A stretch of 64,000 nt of DNA, from the NCBI GenBank assembly GCA_963763855.1, contig CAVXPU010000005.1, forward strand, positions 620,001-684,000. The letters are read 5' to 3'. Source of the DNA: JAIBCC01 sp963763855 (GTDB lineage Bacteria; Acidobacteriota; Blastocatellia; Pyrinomonadales; Pyrinomonadaceae). Under the pieces are notes generated by a model. It saw only the letters and a list, made by a program, of their open reading frames with translations, did no database searches and had not been told where the DNA came from. The first letter of the stretch is position 1; each line of letters begins with the position of its first letter. Below are positions 25,033 through 33,847 of the stretch, in pieces. A program made the translations under genes and the position numbers.

Positions 25033-26293
25033 ATGCAAACTGAAACCAAACAAATCATATTTCCCAATACTTGACGACATTTATCAAGCCGCCGAACGCT
25101 TGAAAAAAGTCGCCGCACATACTCCTTTACAACAAAATCTGAATCTTTCCGAACGATACAAGGCAAATATTTTACTCAAACGCGAAGATTTGCAAATCGT
25201 CCGTTCGTATAAGATTCGCGGGGCTTATAACAAAATGGCACAGCTGCCGAGCGATGCGATTGTTGTTTGTGCGTCTGCGGGAAATCACGCGCAAGGCGTG
25301 GCGTATGCGTGTCGTGTAATGAACATCAAAGGCACGATTTTTATGCCGACAACCACGCCAAATCAGAAGGTTAAGCAAGTAAAAATGTTTGGCAAAGAAA
25401 TGGTCGACGTGCAACTTGTCGGCGATACTTTTGACGATGCGTTTGCGGCTTCGATGAAATTTTGCGAGGAACAAAATGCGACTTTTGTTCATCCGTTTGA
25501 CGATTTAAAAGTAATGGAAGGACAAGGAACTGTCGGGCTGGAAATGTTGCAAGATGCCGATGTAAAAATTGATTATTTGCTGTTGGCGATTGGCGGCGGC
25601 GGTTTGGTTTCGGGCGTATCTACTGTATTCAAACAACTTAGCCCGAACACAAAAATCATTGGAGTCGAACCGCTTGGGGCATCCGCGATGAAAAATTCAA
25701 TTGAAAAAGGCGAAATTGTGACGCTTGAAACGGTTGATAAATTTGTTGATGGAGCGGCGGTTAAACGGGTTGGCGAATTGACGTTTGAAATCTGCAAAGA
25801 AAATTTAGATCGACGTTATTTCCGTTCCCGAAGGCAAGGTTTGTTCGACGATTTTGCAGCTTTACAACGAAGAAGCCATCGTTGCCGAACCTGCCGGAGC
25901 GTTGACGATTGCCGCACTCGATTTTATCAAAGATGAAATCAAAGGGAAAAATGTAGTTTGTCTCGTAAGTGGTGGAAACAACGATATTACGCGGACGGAA
26001 GAGATCAAAGAACGCTCGCTTTTATACGAAGGTTTGAAACATTATTTCATCATCCGTTTCCCGCAACGGGCAGGAGCATTGCGCGAATTTTTGTCAACTT
26101 TAGGTCCCGACGATGACATTACGCATTTTGAATACGTCAAAAAAACTTCACCGCGAACAAGGTCCGGCATTGGTTGGAATTGAACTGAAAGATAAAGACG
26201 AATTTGAGCCTTTGTTGGAGCGAATGAATAAAGACAAAAATTACTTACGAATACATCAATGAGAGGCAAGATTTGTTTCAATTTTTAGTCTGA
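25033..26293 (+). CDS. ilvA: Threonine ammonia-lyase IlvA (frameshifted)
   Basis: PLP-dependent fold-type II enzyme converting threonine to 2-oxobutanoate for isoleucine synthesis. The PLP lysine is in RSYKIRGAYNKM, and the cofactor phosphate site is in AIGGGGLVSG with ASAGNHAQGVAY upstream. A single ACT-like regulatory domain follows (HYFIIRFPQRAGALREFL), ending ITYEYINERQDLFQFLV at 26293, as in the shorter one-ACT form. One-base shifts near 25070, 25806, 26150 and 26245 break the frame. RidA, encoded at 522, detoxifies this enzyme's product. Confidence 0.9.
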
Positions 26294-26315
26294 GGAATTT
26301 ACTAAACTCAGATTT

Positions 26316-26338
26316 AACTGCAATTTAGTTGCAGTTTT
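26316..26338 (+). terminator. Probable terminator after ilvA
   Basis: AACTGCAA (26316-26323) pairs with TTGCAGTT (26329-26336) around a 5-nt loop, followed by a short T run. It is 22 nt after the repaired ilvA stop codon. Confidence 0.6.
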
Positions 26339-26387
26339 CAACGTACTGCTTTATCTTAGGAAAACCCCGAAAATCTAAAGCAGTATC

Positions 26388-27389
26388 ATGGATCTTAAAT
26401 CTTTTCTCAAAAGTTTTTGGCAGATTATAAGCATCGCTAAAATATTTATTTTACAATGCATTAGCCTCTATTTGCTTTCGTATGCGGGTGGTTTGTGGGC
26501 AGAAGTTGCAGGCGTTCGCGGGTGTCCTCCGAGAACCGATTATGCAAATCTGTTATTTTATTTGATCGTTGCCGGCAGCCTGATTGTCGGGTTTTTATCG
26601 CTCCATCCGATTTTTTTCCCAAGGGTTTGGCTTGAGCAAATCGGCAAAGAAATAATGGGTTCAAAGGTCGATTTTAGGTTTCCCTTCTTTAGCACTCATC
26701 CGAGTTACATTTTTCTCGATATTCTGCTTTTTGTTCCCGCGATTTTGCTCTTTTGGAATGGGCTGACGGAGAATATTTGTGAATTTAATAATGAGTGGGG
26801 AATGGGTTTAACGGCTTTTATTGTTGCAATAATGTTTCCCACTTTGCGGTTGATATTTTGGTATGTTTTGGGTAAGCAGATTTATGCGATGCAGGCGAAA
26901 AATATCAAGCATGGAATTATCTGGTGGTACATCCTCGCAGTGCCGGTAATTGCCTATTTTTCATATACTTACCTCGTAAATGATATCTTGCCGCGATACG
27001 ATTTGCCGGTCGTAAATTCTGAAACGTTCAAAGGCGGACTTGACGCTCACCCTGAGTTTTTTGACAAAATTGTCAGAGTTCGCGGAAACGTGAAACAGGG
27101 CATTGCCAAATGTGGTTTGTGGGGTAAAAAAGACCGGACGGATTTCCCATACGGCACGGTCGTGCTGGATATGGGCGAAGGAAATGGCGAGATTATGATA
27201 CAGGCTAAACGACCCGGTTTGGTGTTGGATTTAGAGGCAAATGCACAGCGTGGCGGGGTGATCGAAGCCATTGGACGCTTGAGCAAATTGCCGAATCCTG
27301 ATAAAAAAATGCTCTGCGGAATTGGAAAACTCTCCGAAGATTTGAAGGAAGGCGGACGTGCTTTGCTCGAAGTTGAACTCCCGAAATAA
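26388..27389 (+). CDS. Membrane protein of unknown function
   Basis: 333 aa. Five hydrophobic segments in the first ~200 residues (around 15-38, 52-75, 107-125, 140-165 and 175-197) form a membrane domain. The C-terminal ~130 residues are soluble and have a beta-rich pattern (DKIVRVRGNVKQGIAKCGLW..GTVVLDMGEGNGEIMIQA..GGVIEAIGRLSKLP) resembling an OB-fold of the tRNA_anti-like type. I do not recognise the family. The next gene starts 80 nt on and is unrelated. Confidence 0.7.
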   Translation: MDLKSFLKSFWQIISIAKIFILQCISLYLLSYAGGLWAEVAGVRGCPPRTDYANLLFYLIVAGSLIVGFLSLHPIFFPRVWLEQIGKEIMGSKVDFRFPFFSTHPSYIFLDILLFVPAILLFWNGLTENICEFNNEWGMGLTAFIVAIMFPTLRLIFWYVLGKQIYAMQAKNIKHGIIWWYILAVPVIAYFSYTYLVNDILPRYDLPVVNSETFKGGLDAHPEFFDKIVRVRGNVKQGIAKCGLWGKKDRTDFPYGTVVLDMGEGNGEIMIQAKRPGLVLDLEANAQRGGVIEAIGRLSKLPNPDKKMLCGIGKLSEDLKEGGRALLEVELPK

Positions 27390-27469
27390 CCCGAAGTCGG
27401 CAATTTATTTTGTCAAAACCGTCACTATTTCGTCTGAAATTGCATCCTAATCAGACGGAGACTTTCACC

Positions 27470-28375
27470 ATGGAACGTAAAGATCTATTTCGTAGTATTT
27501 TAACGCTGGCTTTTCTTTTGCTTTTTACAATTAGCGGTTTCGCGGCTGATTTCACGTCTGCCGAATACCAAAAGCACATTCAAATTCTAAAAAAGAAGTT
27601 GCCGAACAAGGATTTTACTATCGTTATCCAGCCGCCTTTTGTTGTAATTGGGAATGAATCAGAGGCGATGGTTAAGCGTCATTCTGAGCAGACTGTAAAG
27701 TGGGCAGTCGATAAACTTAAGGCGAATTATTTCAAAAAAGATCCGAACGAAATTTTAGATATTTGGCTCTTCAAAGACAAAGATTCTTACTACAAATACA
27801 CGAAAGAAATTTTCAACGACGAGCCTTCAACGCCTTATGGATATTACTCTCCGAGCGAAAAATCACTAATTATGAATATCGGAACGGGCGGTGGAACTCT
27901 GGTTCACGAAATAGTTCACCCTTTTATGGAGTCGAATTTCGAAGATTGCCCGGCATGGTTTAATGAAGGATTGGCGTCGCTTTACGAACAATCAAATGAG
28001 AGAAACGGTTCAATTATCGGAATGACCAATTGGCGGCTCGCGGGCTTGCAAAGAGCAATCAAAAACAAAAGCAACCCAACCTTCAAAACTCTGCTTTCAA
28101 CGACGGACAAAGAATTCTATGCCGACGAAACAGGAGTATATTACGCACAAGCCCGCTATCTTTGCTATTATCTGCAGGAAAAGGGTTTACTGGTAGAATA
28201 TTATCAGGAATTTACAAAAAATTCGGCATCGGATAAATCAGGATATAAGACTTTACAACGCGTTTTGGGCGAACTAAATATGCTTTCTTTTCAGAAAAAA
28301 TGGGAAGATTATGTGCTGAAATTAGTTTTTTTAGACGCTCAACGCTTTTTTCCTACCCTGAGGCAACTAAACTAA
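27470..28375 (+). CDS. Secreted zinc metallopeptidase (gluzincin, DUF1570-like)
   Basis: 301 aa from the ATG at 27470, with GGAG 11 nt upstream. Signal peptide MERKDLFRSILTLAFLLLFT..GFAAD. The zinc site is HEIVH (146-150) followed by NFEDCPAWFNEGLASLYE, giving the third ligand Glu of gluzincins. Upstream KLKANYFKKDPNEILDIWLFKDKDSYYKYT is typical of DUF1570-type peptidases. It probably acts in the periplasm; the substrate is unknown. It is followed by a VWA protein in the same direction. Confidence 0.85.
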   Translation: MERKDLFRSILTLAFLLLFTISGFAADFTSAEYQKHIQILKKKLPNKDFTIVIQPPFVVIGNESEAMVKRHSEQTVKWAVDKLKANYFKKDPNEILDIWLFKDKDSYYKYTKEIFNDEPSTPYGYYSPSEKSLIMNIGTGGGTLVHEIVHPFMESNFEDCPAWFNEGLASLYEQSNERNGSIIGMTNWRLAGLQRAIKNKSNPTFKTLLSTTDKEFYADETGVYYAQARYLCYYLQEKGLLVEYYQEFTKNSASDKSGYKTLQRVLGELNMLSFQKKWEDYVLKLVFLDAQRFFPTLRQLN

Positions 28376-28470
28376 CTTTCAACGAATCTTTTCAGTATAA
28401 GTTTTCCGGAAGACTCATTTTTCTATTAAAAACTCTCCCCGAGTTTACTAAAGATAAAAGGAGAAAAAAG

Positions 28471-29991
28471 ATGAAAGTCTATAGTTTGCAAGGCTTTGCG
28501 TTAGCCTCTGCGGTAGTGGTTTTGTGTCTAGGATCAAGCGTTTCGGCTCAGCAGGGAACGTCGTCTGCATCGGTTTCGCGGAGCCGTGCTATTACAAATT
28601 CAAATCCCCAAAATTCGGGTTCGAAACCCGCAAATTCAAGCCGAAGGAACACTGGTTCGCAAACCTCAAGTTCGTCCAATTACGATCCGCCTGCCGTTAA
28701 TCTAAAATTGCCGGAAACGGTAATGGTTGAAGAATTTATCAATTATCACAAACATCGTTTGCCGCTTCCAAAGGCGGGTCAGGCAGTCGCTTTGGACACA
28801 CGCTGGGGAAATGATCAAATTTCAAGTTCGCAACGCGAAGCTGTTCTGCAGATTGGATTTACGACCGCCGAAGTAAATGATCGAAATGATTTGAGACCGT
28901 TGAATTTATCGCTTGTAATTGATCGAAGCGGCTCGATGGCAGAAGGCGATAAAATGTCGAAGGTTAAGGAAAGTTTGCAGATGTTTGTTGGAAAACTTCG
29001 CCCGGAAGACATAATTTCCATCGTTGTTTTTGATACAAATGCGGAGGTTTTACTTCCCGCTCAATCGATCGGAAACGGCATTGAAGTTCGTCGGGCAATT
29101 AATTGTATCGCCCCTCAAGGATCGACCAATTTACACGGAGGTTTGATGCTTGGCTACAAAGAAGCAGCTAAATACTTCGACAAGGATTCGACTAATCGGG
29201 TGATTTTGTTGACGGACGGCATTGCCAATCAAGGCGTGACCGATCCAAGTAAAATTGCCGCAGAATCTTCTGAATATAACGGACAGGGAATTGATCTTTC
29301 CACGATTGGAGTGGGCTTAAATCTAAACAACGATCTTCTGCAAAACCTGGCAAAATCCGGACGCGGACTTTATCAATTTGTTTCGGACTACCAGGATATC
29401 CAAAAAGTTTTCGCCAATGAAGTGCAAAGCCTGATGTCGCGTGTGGCAAAAAAGGTGGAAGTAAATGTTGATTACGATTCTAACTTAGAGCTCCAAAAGG
29501 TTTACGGATATTCACCAAAAGCTCGGGCAACTGGTTTAACGATTGGTTTGGACGATATGAATAGTGGCTTAACCCAAGTTGTGATGATGCGTTTTCGAGC
29601 TAAAAATAACATGGAAAGTTCATCCGTCAAAGTTCGTCTTTCGTATTTTGATGAAAAACGGCAAAAGATGATCGAGGAAATTCAAACGGTGAATTTGCAA
29701 ATGTCAGATCGGAAATATTGTCCGCTTTTAGCTGACGGCGAAGTTAAGAAAAATTATACGATCGCAGAACTTTCACAGTCGCTCTTTGACATGACAAATT
29801 CAGCCAAAAGTCAGAATTATCGGCAAGCTGAAAATATTCTAAATACTTCCATTAGTGAAACTTACAAGCGTTTTCCAAATATGGAAGATAAAGATATCCG
29901 ACATATTTTAGATATTGCCGAGGGCTATCAGCGAGACCTCAGAGCCGTAAATCGGCAAAGGCGAAATGAAGATTGCGGTAATTGCAATTAA
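28471..29991 (+). CDS. Secreted von Willebrand factor A domain protein (YfbK-like)
   Basis: 506 aa from the ATG at 28471, with AAGGAGA upstream. The signal peptide ends SVSAQ, then a Ser/Asn-rich linker. VEEFINYHKHRLPLP matches the N-terminal motif of the YfbK family. The VWA domain has the MIDAS DRSGSMA (Asp151, Ser153, Ser155), then VFDTNAEVLL and LLTDGIANQG. The C-terminal part has a beta-rich VWA-associated domain and a helical end. It probably mediates metal-dependent protein binding in the periplasm. Confidence 0.9.
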   Translation: MKVYSLQGFALASAVVVLCLGSSVSAQQGTSSASVSRSRAITNSNPQNSGSKPANSSRRNTGSQTSSSSNYDPPAVNLKLPETVMVEEFINYHKHRLPLPKAGQAVALDTRWGNDQISSSQREAVLQIGFTTAEVNDRNDLRPLNLSLVIDRSGSMAEGDKMSKVKESLQMFVGKLRPEDIISIVVFDTNAEVLLPAQSIGNGIEVRRAINCIAPQGSTNLHGGLMLGYKEAAKYFDKDSTNRVILLTDGIANQGVTDPSKIAAESSEYNGQGIDLSTIGVGLNLNNDLLQNLAKSGRGLYQFVSDYQDIQKVFANEVQSLMSRVAKKVEVNVDYDSNLELQKVYGYSPKARATGLTIGLDDMNSGLTQVVMMRFRAKNNMESSSVKVRLSYFDEKRQKMIEEIQTVNLQMSDRKYCPLLADGEVKKNYTIAELSQSLFDMTNSAKSQNYRQAENILNTSISETYKRFPNMEDKDIRHILDIAEGYQRDLRAVNRQRRNEDCGNCN

Positions 29992-30011
29992 TTTTCGTTC
30001 GGAAAAACGTT

Positions 30012-30080
30012 AAACGAGGATAGACAGGACGGGCAGGATGGAAATTTTTCCAAATCCTGTATATCCTGTCTATCTTGTTT
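30012..30080. repeat. Hyphenated inverted repeat built of ACAGGAT motifs
   Basis: The left arm at 30012-30029 (GATAGACAGGA core, then GGGCAGGAT) is mirrored at 30064-30080 (TCCTGTCTATC core), with ATCCTGT motifs and a central AATTTTTCC. It is the same architecture as the elements at 904 and 4341 with a different motif. It lies between the VWA and MenC-like genes. Confidence 0.8.
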
Positions 30081-30092
30081 AATTTTACCGCA

Positions 30093-31199
30093 ATGAAAAT
30101 CAAATCAATCGAACTTATCGAAATCAACCTGCCGCTTGTACATTTTTTTGAGACGAGTTTTGGCAGAACTTACGAACGCCGAATTGTCTTAACGCGTGTT
30201 GAAGATAGCGAAGGAAACGAGGGTTGGGGCGAATGCACGGCAGGCGAAACTCCTTCATATTCGGAGGAATGGACGGAATCTTGCTGGTGGGCGTTGAAGG
30301 ATATTTTGTCGCCGATGGTGATCGGTAAAGAAGTTGAAAAGGCAGAAAATATTTGGGATTTGATGAAATCCGTTCGTGGAAACCGGATGGCGAAAGCTGC
30401 GATCGAAACCGCTTGTTGGGATCTTGAAGCAAAGAAATTAAACGTACCTTTGTGGCGGCATTTGGGCGGCGTTAATCAAGAAATTTCGTGCGGAGTTTCG
30501 ATTGGAATTCAAGACACGGTCGAGCAGCTTTTAGAGAAAATCAAGACCGAATTAGACGCGGGTTATCAGCGGATCAAGATCAAGATTTCGCCGCGTTGGG
30601 ATTATGATGTAATTAGAAAAGTCCGCGAAACATTCGGCGATATTCTGCTAATGGGTGATGCGAATTCGGCTTATACATTGGCGGATATTGATTTGCTTAA
30701 AAGTTTAGACGAATTCAAATTGATGATGCTCGAGCAGCCGCTGCCGCACGACGACATTATCGATCACGCCAAATTACAGAGCCAAATTTCGACACCAATT
30801 TGCCTCGATGAGCCGATAAAATCACCCGAAGACGCTCGCAAAGCAATAGAATTGAAATCAGGTAAAATAATCAATTTGAAAAATGGACGGATTGGCGGAC
30901 ACACGCAATCGAAATTGGTTGAGAAAATTTGCCGCGAAGCCGGAATGCCTGTTTGGTGTGGCGGAATGCTCGAAGCTGGAATTGGCAGGGCTCACAATAT
31001 CGCGATCTCAACCCTCGCAGGCTACACGATGCCCGGCGACGTTTCTGCGAGTAAAAGATATTGGCACGAAGATATTATCGAACCGGAAGTTATCGTTAGT
31101 GAAAAAGGAACAATTATTGCCCCTGAAGGTGCGGGAATTGGGTTTGAAGTGAAGCGGGAAAGGATTGATAAATTGGCAGTTAGAAGGATTTCGATCTAA
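30093..31199 (+). CDS. menC: o-Succinylbenzoate synthase / N-acylamino acid racemase family (enolase superfamily)
   Basis: 368 aa. Catalytic lysines are in IKIKIS (Lys162, Lys164). Metal ligands are Asp189 (GDANSAY), Glu214 (LEQPL) and Asp239 (CLDEP), with Lys263 (NLKNGRIGG) on the other side. The overall pattern is that of the MenC/NAAAR group. It would dehydrate SHCHC to o-succinylbenzoate in menaquinone synthesis and/or racemise N-acyl amino acids. No other men gene is adjacent, so the menC symbol is likely but not certain. Confidence 0.82.
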   Translation: MKIKSIELIEINLPLVHFFETSFGRTYERRIVLTRVEDSEGNEGWGECTAGETPSYSEEWTESCWWALKDILSPMVIGKEVEKAENIWDLMKSVRGNRMAKAAIETACWDLEAKKLNVPLWRHLGGVNQEISCGVSIGIQDTVEQLLEKIKTELDAGYQRIKIKISPRWDYDVIRKVRETFGDILLMGDANSAYTLADIDLLKSLDEFKLMMLEQPLPHDDIIDHAKLQSQISTPICLDEPIKSPEDARKAIELKSGKIINLKNGRIGGHTQSKLVEKICREAGMPVWCGGMLEAGIGRAHNIAISTLAGYTMPGDVSASKRYWHEDIIEPEVIVSEKGTIIAPEGAGIGFEVKRERIDKLAVRRISI

Positions 31200-31200
31200 C

Positions 31201-31278
31201 GGAACGCCGTCATCCTGACGGCAAAGATTGCGAGAGCAATCTAACACAAACTGAGGCATTCGATTGATTAGCAACGCA
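31201..31278. repeat. REP-like double hairpin, left copy flanking the RAYT gene
   Basis: The tag GGAACGC (31201-31207) overlaps the hairpin GCCGTCA-tcc-TGACGGC (31206-31222) and is followed by AGATTGC-gaga-GCAATCT (31225-31242) and a tail ending TTAGCAACGC. The same layout recurs in direct orientation at 31883. GAACGCC-gg-GCGTTCC follows at 31280. Confidence 0.85.
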
Positions 31279-31307
31279 TGAACGCCGGGCGTTCCATGTT
31301 GAATTTT

Positions 31308-31904
31308 ATGGAAAACCAAAAATCATCAAGAGGCTGGTATTCACGAGGATATTTGCCGCACTTTGATGGTGGCTCGATAACTCAGTTTGTTACGTGTCGA
31401 TTGTTTGACTCTCTACCACAGAGCGTTTTGGAAGGCTTTCGGAAAGAACTTGAGGCTAAAAAAGAGGAAGAGATTGATCGTCAAACGATGATTTTGGTGG
31501 AAAAATTCTTAGATTCCGGCTACGGTGAATGTTTTCTAAGAAAACGGAAGGTTGCGGAAATTGTTCGAGACTCACTGGAAAAATATGACGGCGAGAGGTA
31601 TAAACTCATTGCTTGGGTTATAATGGCAAATCATATTCACGTTTTACTAAAGCCTATAAACGGTTGGGATTTAAGTAAGATTTTGCACTCCTTTAAATCA
31701 TATACTGCTTTTGAATCAAACAAAGTTTTAGAAAGAACGGGGAAATTCTGGATGAGGGAATTTTTTGACAGATACATTCGCGATTACGAACATTTTGAAA
31801 AAGCTTTGAGGTATATCGAAAATAATCCCGTAAAGGCGGGCTTATGTGATAAACCAAGCGACTGGGAATTTAGCAGTGCGTTTAACGAAACGCCGTCATC
31901 TTGA
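31308..31904 (+). CDS. REP-associated tyrosine transposase (RAYT, Y1/HUH family)
   Basis: 198 aa from the ATG at 31308. The HUH-type metal motif is NHIHVLLKP (His109, His111), and the presumptive catalytic Tyr156 lies in EFFDRYIRDYEHF. The C-terminal ALRYIENNPVKAGLC is a RAYT hallmark. Such proteins nick single-stranded REP hairpins and are thought to spread them; they are usually single-copy and vertically kept. REP-like double hairpins in direct orientation lie on both sides, and the right copy encodes the protein's last residues (NETPSS). Confidence 0.93.
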   Translation: MENQKSSRGWYSRGYLPHFDGGSITQFVTCRLFDSLPQSVLEGFRKELEAKKEEEIDRQTMILVEKFLDSGYGECFLRKRKVAEIVRDSLEKYDGERYKLIAWVIMANHIHVLLKPINGWDLSKILHSFKSYTAFESNKVLERTGKFWMREFFDRYIRDYEHFEKALRYIENNPVKAGLCDKPSDWEFSSAFNETPSS

Positions 31905-31960
31905 CGGCAAAGATTGCGAAAGCAATCTCGTTCAAATTGAGTAGATGAGTTGTTAAGCAA
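31883..31960. repeat. REP-like double hairpin, right copy flanking the RAYT gene
   Basis: GCCGTCA-tct-TGACGGC (31892-31908) and AGATTGC-gaaa-GCAATCT (31911-31928), then a tail ending TTAAGCAACGC, repeat the order and orientation of the left copy, with changes in the loops and in the spacer. The first ~20 nt overlap the end of the transposase reading frame. Confidence 0.85.
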
Positions 31961-32020
31961 CGCCTTAACTGTTGGGGATTCCAACTACAATACCGCTAGT
32001 TTTACTGACTGGCACTTTTT

Positions 32021-32061
32021 GAACGCTTCGGCGTTCATTGCCAGCAAGATGCTGGCGTTCC
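32021..32061. repeat. REP-like hairpins just upstream of ettA
   Basis: GAACGC-ttcg-GCGTTC (32021-32036) is followed by GCCAGCA-aga-TGCTGGC (32040-32056) and then GTTCC. On the minus strand the second reads GGAACGCCAGCA-tct-TGCTGGC, the same GGAACGC tag as the copies at 31201 and 34630 with a different stem. The ettA start codon is 8 nt downstream. Confidence 0.8.
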
Positions 32062-32068
32062 ATTTTTT

Positions 32069-33757
32069 ATGAGCAATCAAGAACCAAATAAGATCATTTT
32101 TTCAATGGTCAAAGTGAGCAAGTTTTACGATAAAAAACCTGTTCTTAAGGACATTTACCTTTCATTTTTTTACGGAGCAAAAATCGGCGTGCTTGGGCTT
32201 AATGGCTCGGGTAAATCGAGTTTGCTTCGGATCATTGCGGGGACTGACAAAGATTTCAATGGCGAAGTCGTATTTTCCAAAGGCTATTCGGTTGGATATT
32301 TAGAGCAAGAACCGAAGCTTGATGAGACCAAAACCGTTAAGGAAATCGTTGAAGAGGCGGTGCAAGGGACGGTTGATCTACTAAAAGAATTTGAAGAAAT
32401 CAACGCCAAATTTGCCGAACCGATGACCGATGATGAGATGAACGCACTTATCGAACGCCAAGGTGAAGTACAGGAAAAACTTGACCATGCGGACGCGTGG
32501 GATTTGGATTCGCGGCTCGAAATGGCGATGGACGCATTGCGTTGTCCTTCGCCGGAAACGCCTATCAAGAATTTATCCGGCGGTGAAAAGCGTAGGGTGG
32601 CATTGTGCCGTTTGCTGCTTCAAAAACCCGATATTCTGCTTTTAGACGAACCTACAAACCACCTAGACGCAGAAACGGTCGGCTGGCTTGAGCTTCATCT
32701 GCAAAAATATGAAGGCACGATCATCGCAGTTACACATGATCGCTACTTTTTAGACAACGTGGCGGGTTGGATTCTCGAATTGGATCGCGGCGAGGGAATT
32801 CCTTATCAAGGAAATTACACGTCGTGGCTTGAGCAAAAACAGTCCCGTTTAGCGATTGAACAAAAAGGCGAAGATAAGCGTGCGAAGACCTTGGAAAGGG
32901 AACTTGAATGGATTCGGATGTCGCCAAAAGGTCGGCACGCAAAATCGAAAGCGAGGATCAATGATTACGAAAAACTCGTTTCTGAAACGCATGAAAAATC
33001 CAATGAAACACTCGAGCTTTTTATTCCGGCAGGTGATCGCCTCGGCGATATCGTGATTGAAGCACACGGCGTTTCGAAAGCTTACGATGATAAATTACTT
33101 TTTGAAAATCTCGAATTTTCGCTTCCGAAAGGCGGAATCGTCGGTGTCATCGGTCCGAATGGAGCAGGTAAAACCACTCTTTTCAGAATGATTACCGGAC
33201 AGGAAACGGCTGATTCCGGTGAATTTAAGGTTGGCGATACGGTCAAGCTCGGTTACGTTGATCAATCACGCGATTCGCTTGACGCTGATAAAACGCTGTT
33301 CGACGAAATTTCGGATGGACTTGATCTAATCCAACTCGGAAAGCGGGAGATTAACGCACGTGCCTACGTTTCGCGATTCAATTTTTCGGGAGCGGATCAG
33401 CAAAAACGGGTTGGGCAGCTCTCGGGCGGCGAACGCAATCGGGTCCATTTGGCGAAAATGCTAAAATCCGGTGCAAACGTTCTCTTGCTCGACGAACCTA
33501 CGAACGATTTAGACGTTAATACGATGCGGGCTTTGGAAGAAGCTTTAGAAAACTTCGGCGGTTGTGCTGTTGTGATTTCGCATGATCGTTGGTTTTTGGA
33601 TAGAATCGCCACGCATATTCTAGCCTTTGAAGGCGATTCGAAGGTCGTGTATTTCGATGGAAATTACACCGAATACGAGGAAGATAAAAAACGCCGACTC
33701 GGACACGATGCCGATCAGCCGCATCGAATTAAGTATCGTAATTTGACAAGAGCCTAA
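32069..33757 (+). CDS. ettA: Energy-dependent translational throttle protein EttA (ABC-F)
   Basis: 562 aa with two ABC domains and no membrane part. First domain: Walker A GLNGSGKSS, signature LSGGEKRRVAL, Walker B LLLDEPTNHLD. Second domain: GPNGAGKTT, LSGGERNRVHLA, LLLDEPTNDLD. The linker WIRMSPKGRHAKSKARINDYEKL and the N-terminus KIIFSMVKVSKFY are specific to EttA, which binds the ribosomal E site and couples translation to ATP/ADP level. The ribosome site is weak because the REP hairpin occupies the upstream region. Confidence 0.95.
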   Translation: MSNQEPNKIIFSMVKVSKFYDKKPVLKDIYLSFFYGAKIGVLGLNGSGKSSLLRIIAGTDKDFNGEVVFSKGYSVGYLEQEPKLDETKTVKEIVEEAVQGTVDLLKEFEEINAKFAEPMTDDEMNALIERQGEVQEKLDHADAWDLDSRLEMAMDALRCPSPETPIKNLSGGEKRRVALCRLLLQKPDILLLDEPTNHLDAETVGWLELHLQKYEGTIIAVTHDRYFLDNVAGWILELDRGEGIPYQGNYTSWLEQKQSRLAIEQKGEDKRAKTLERELEWIRMSPKGRHAKSKARINDYEKLVSETHEKSNETLELFIPAGDRLGDIVIEAHGVSKAYDDKLLFENLEFSLPKGGIVGVIGPNGAGKTTLFRMITGQETADSGEFKVGDTVKLGYVDQSRDSLDADKTLFDEISDGLDLIQLGKREINARAYVSRFNFSGADQQKRVGQLSGGERNRVHLAKMLKSGANVLLLDEPTNDLDVNTMRALEEALENFGGCAVVISHDRWFLDRIATHILAFEGDSKVVYFDGNYTEYEEDKKRRLGHDADQPHRIKYRNLTRA

Positions 33758-33782
33758 AATTTTTATCTATTATGTGTAACGA

Positions 33783-33814
33783 ATTGGTTTGAAATTAATG
33801 GGTTTCAAACCAAT
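33783..33814. terminator. Perfect hairpin after ettA
   Basis: ATTGGTTTGAAA (33783-33794) and TTTCAAACCAAT (33803-33814) form a 12-bp stem with an 8-nt loop. It is followed by CCCCCTTC rather than a T run, so termination is plausible but not canonical. It lies 25 nt after the ettA stop. Confidence 0.5.
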
Positions 33815-33847
33815 CCCCCTTCAAATCAAAAAAACAAGGACATAAAT

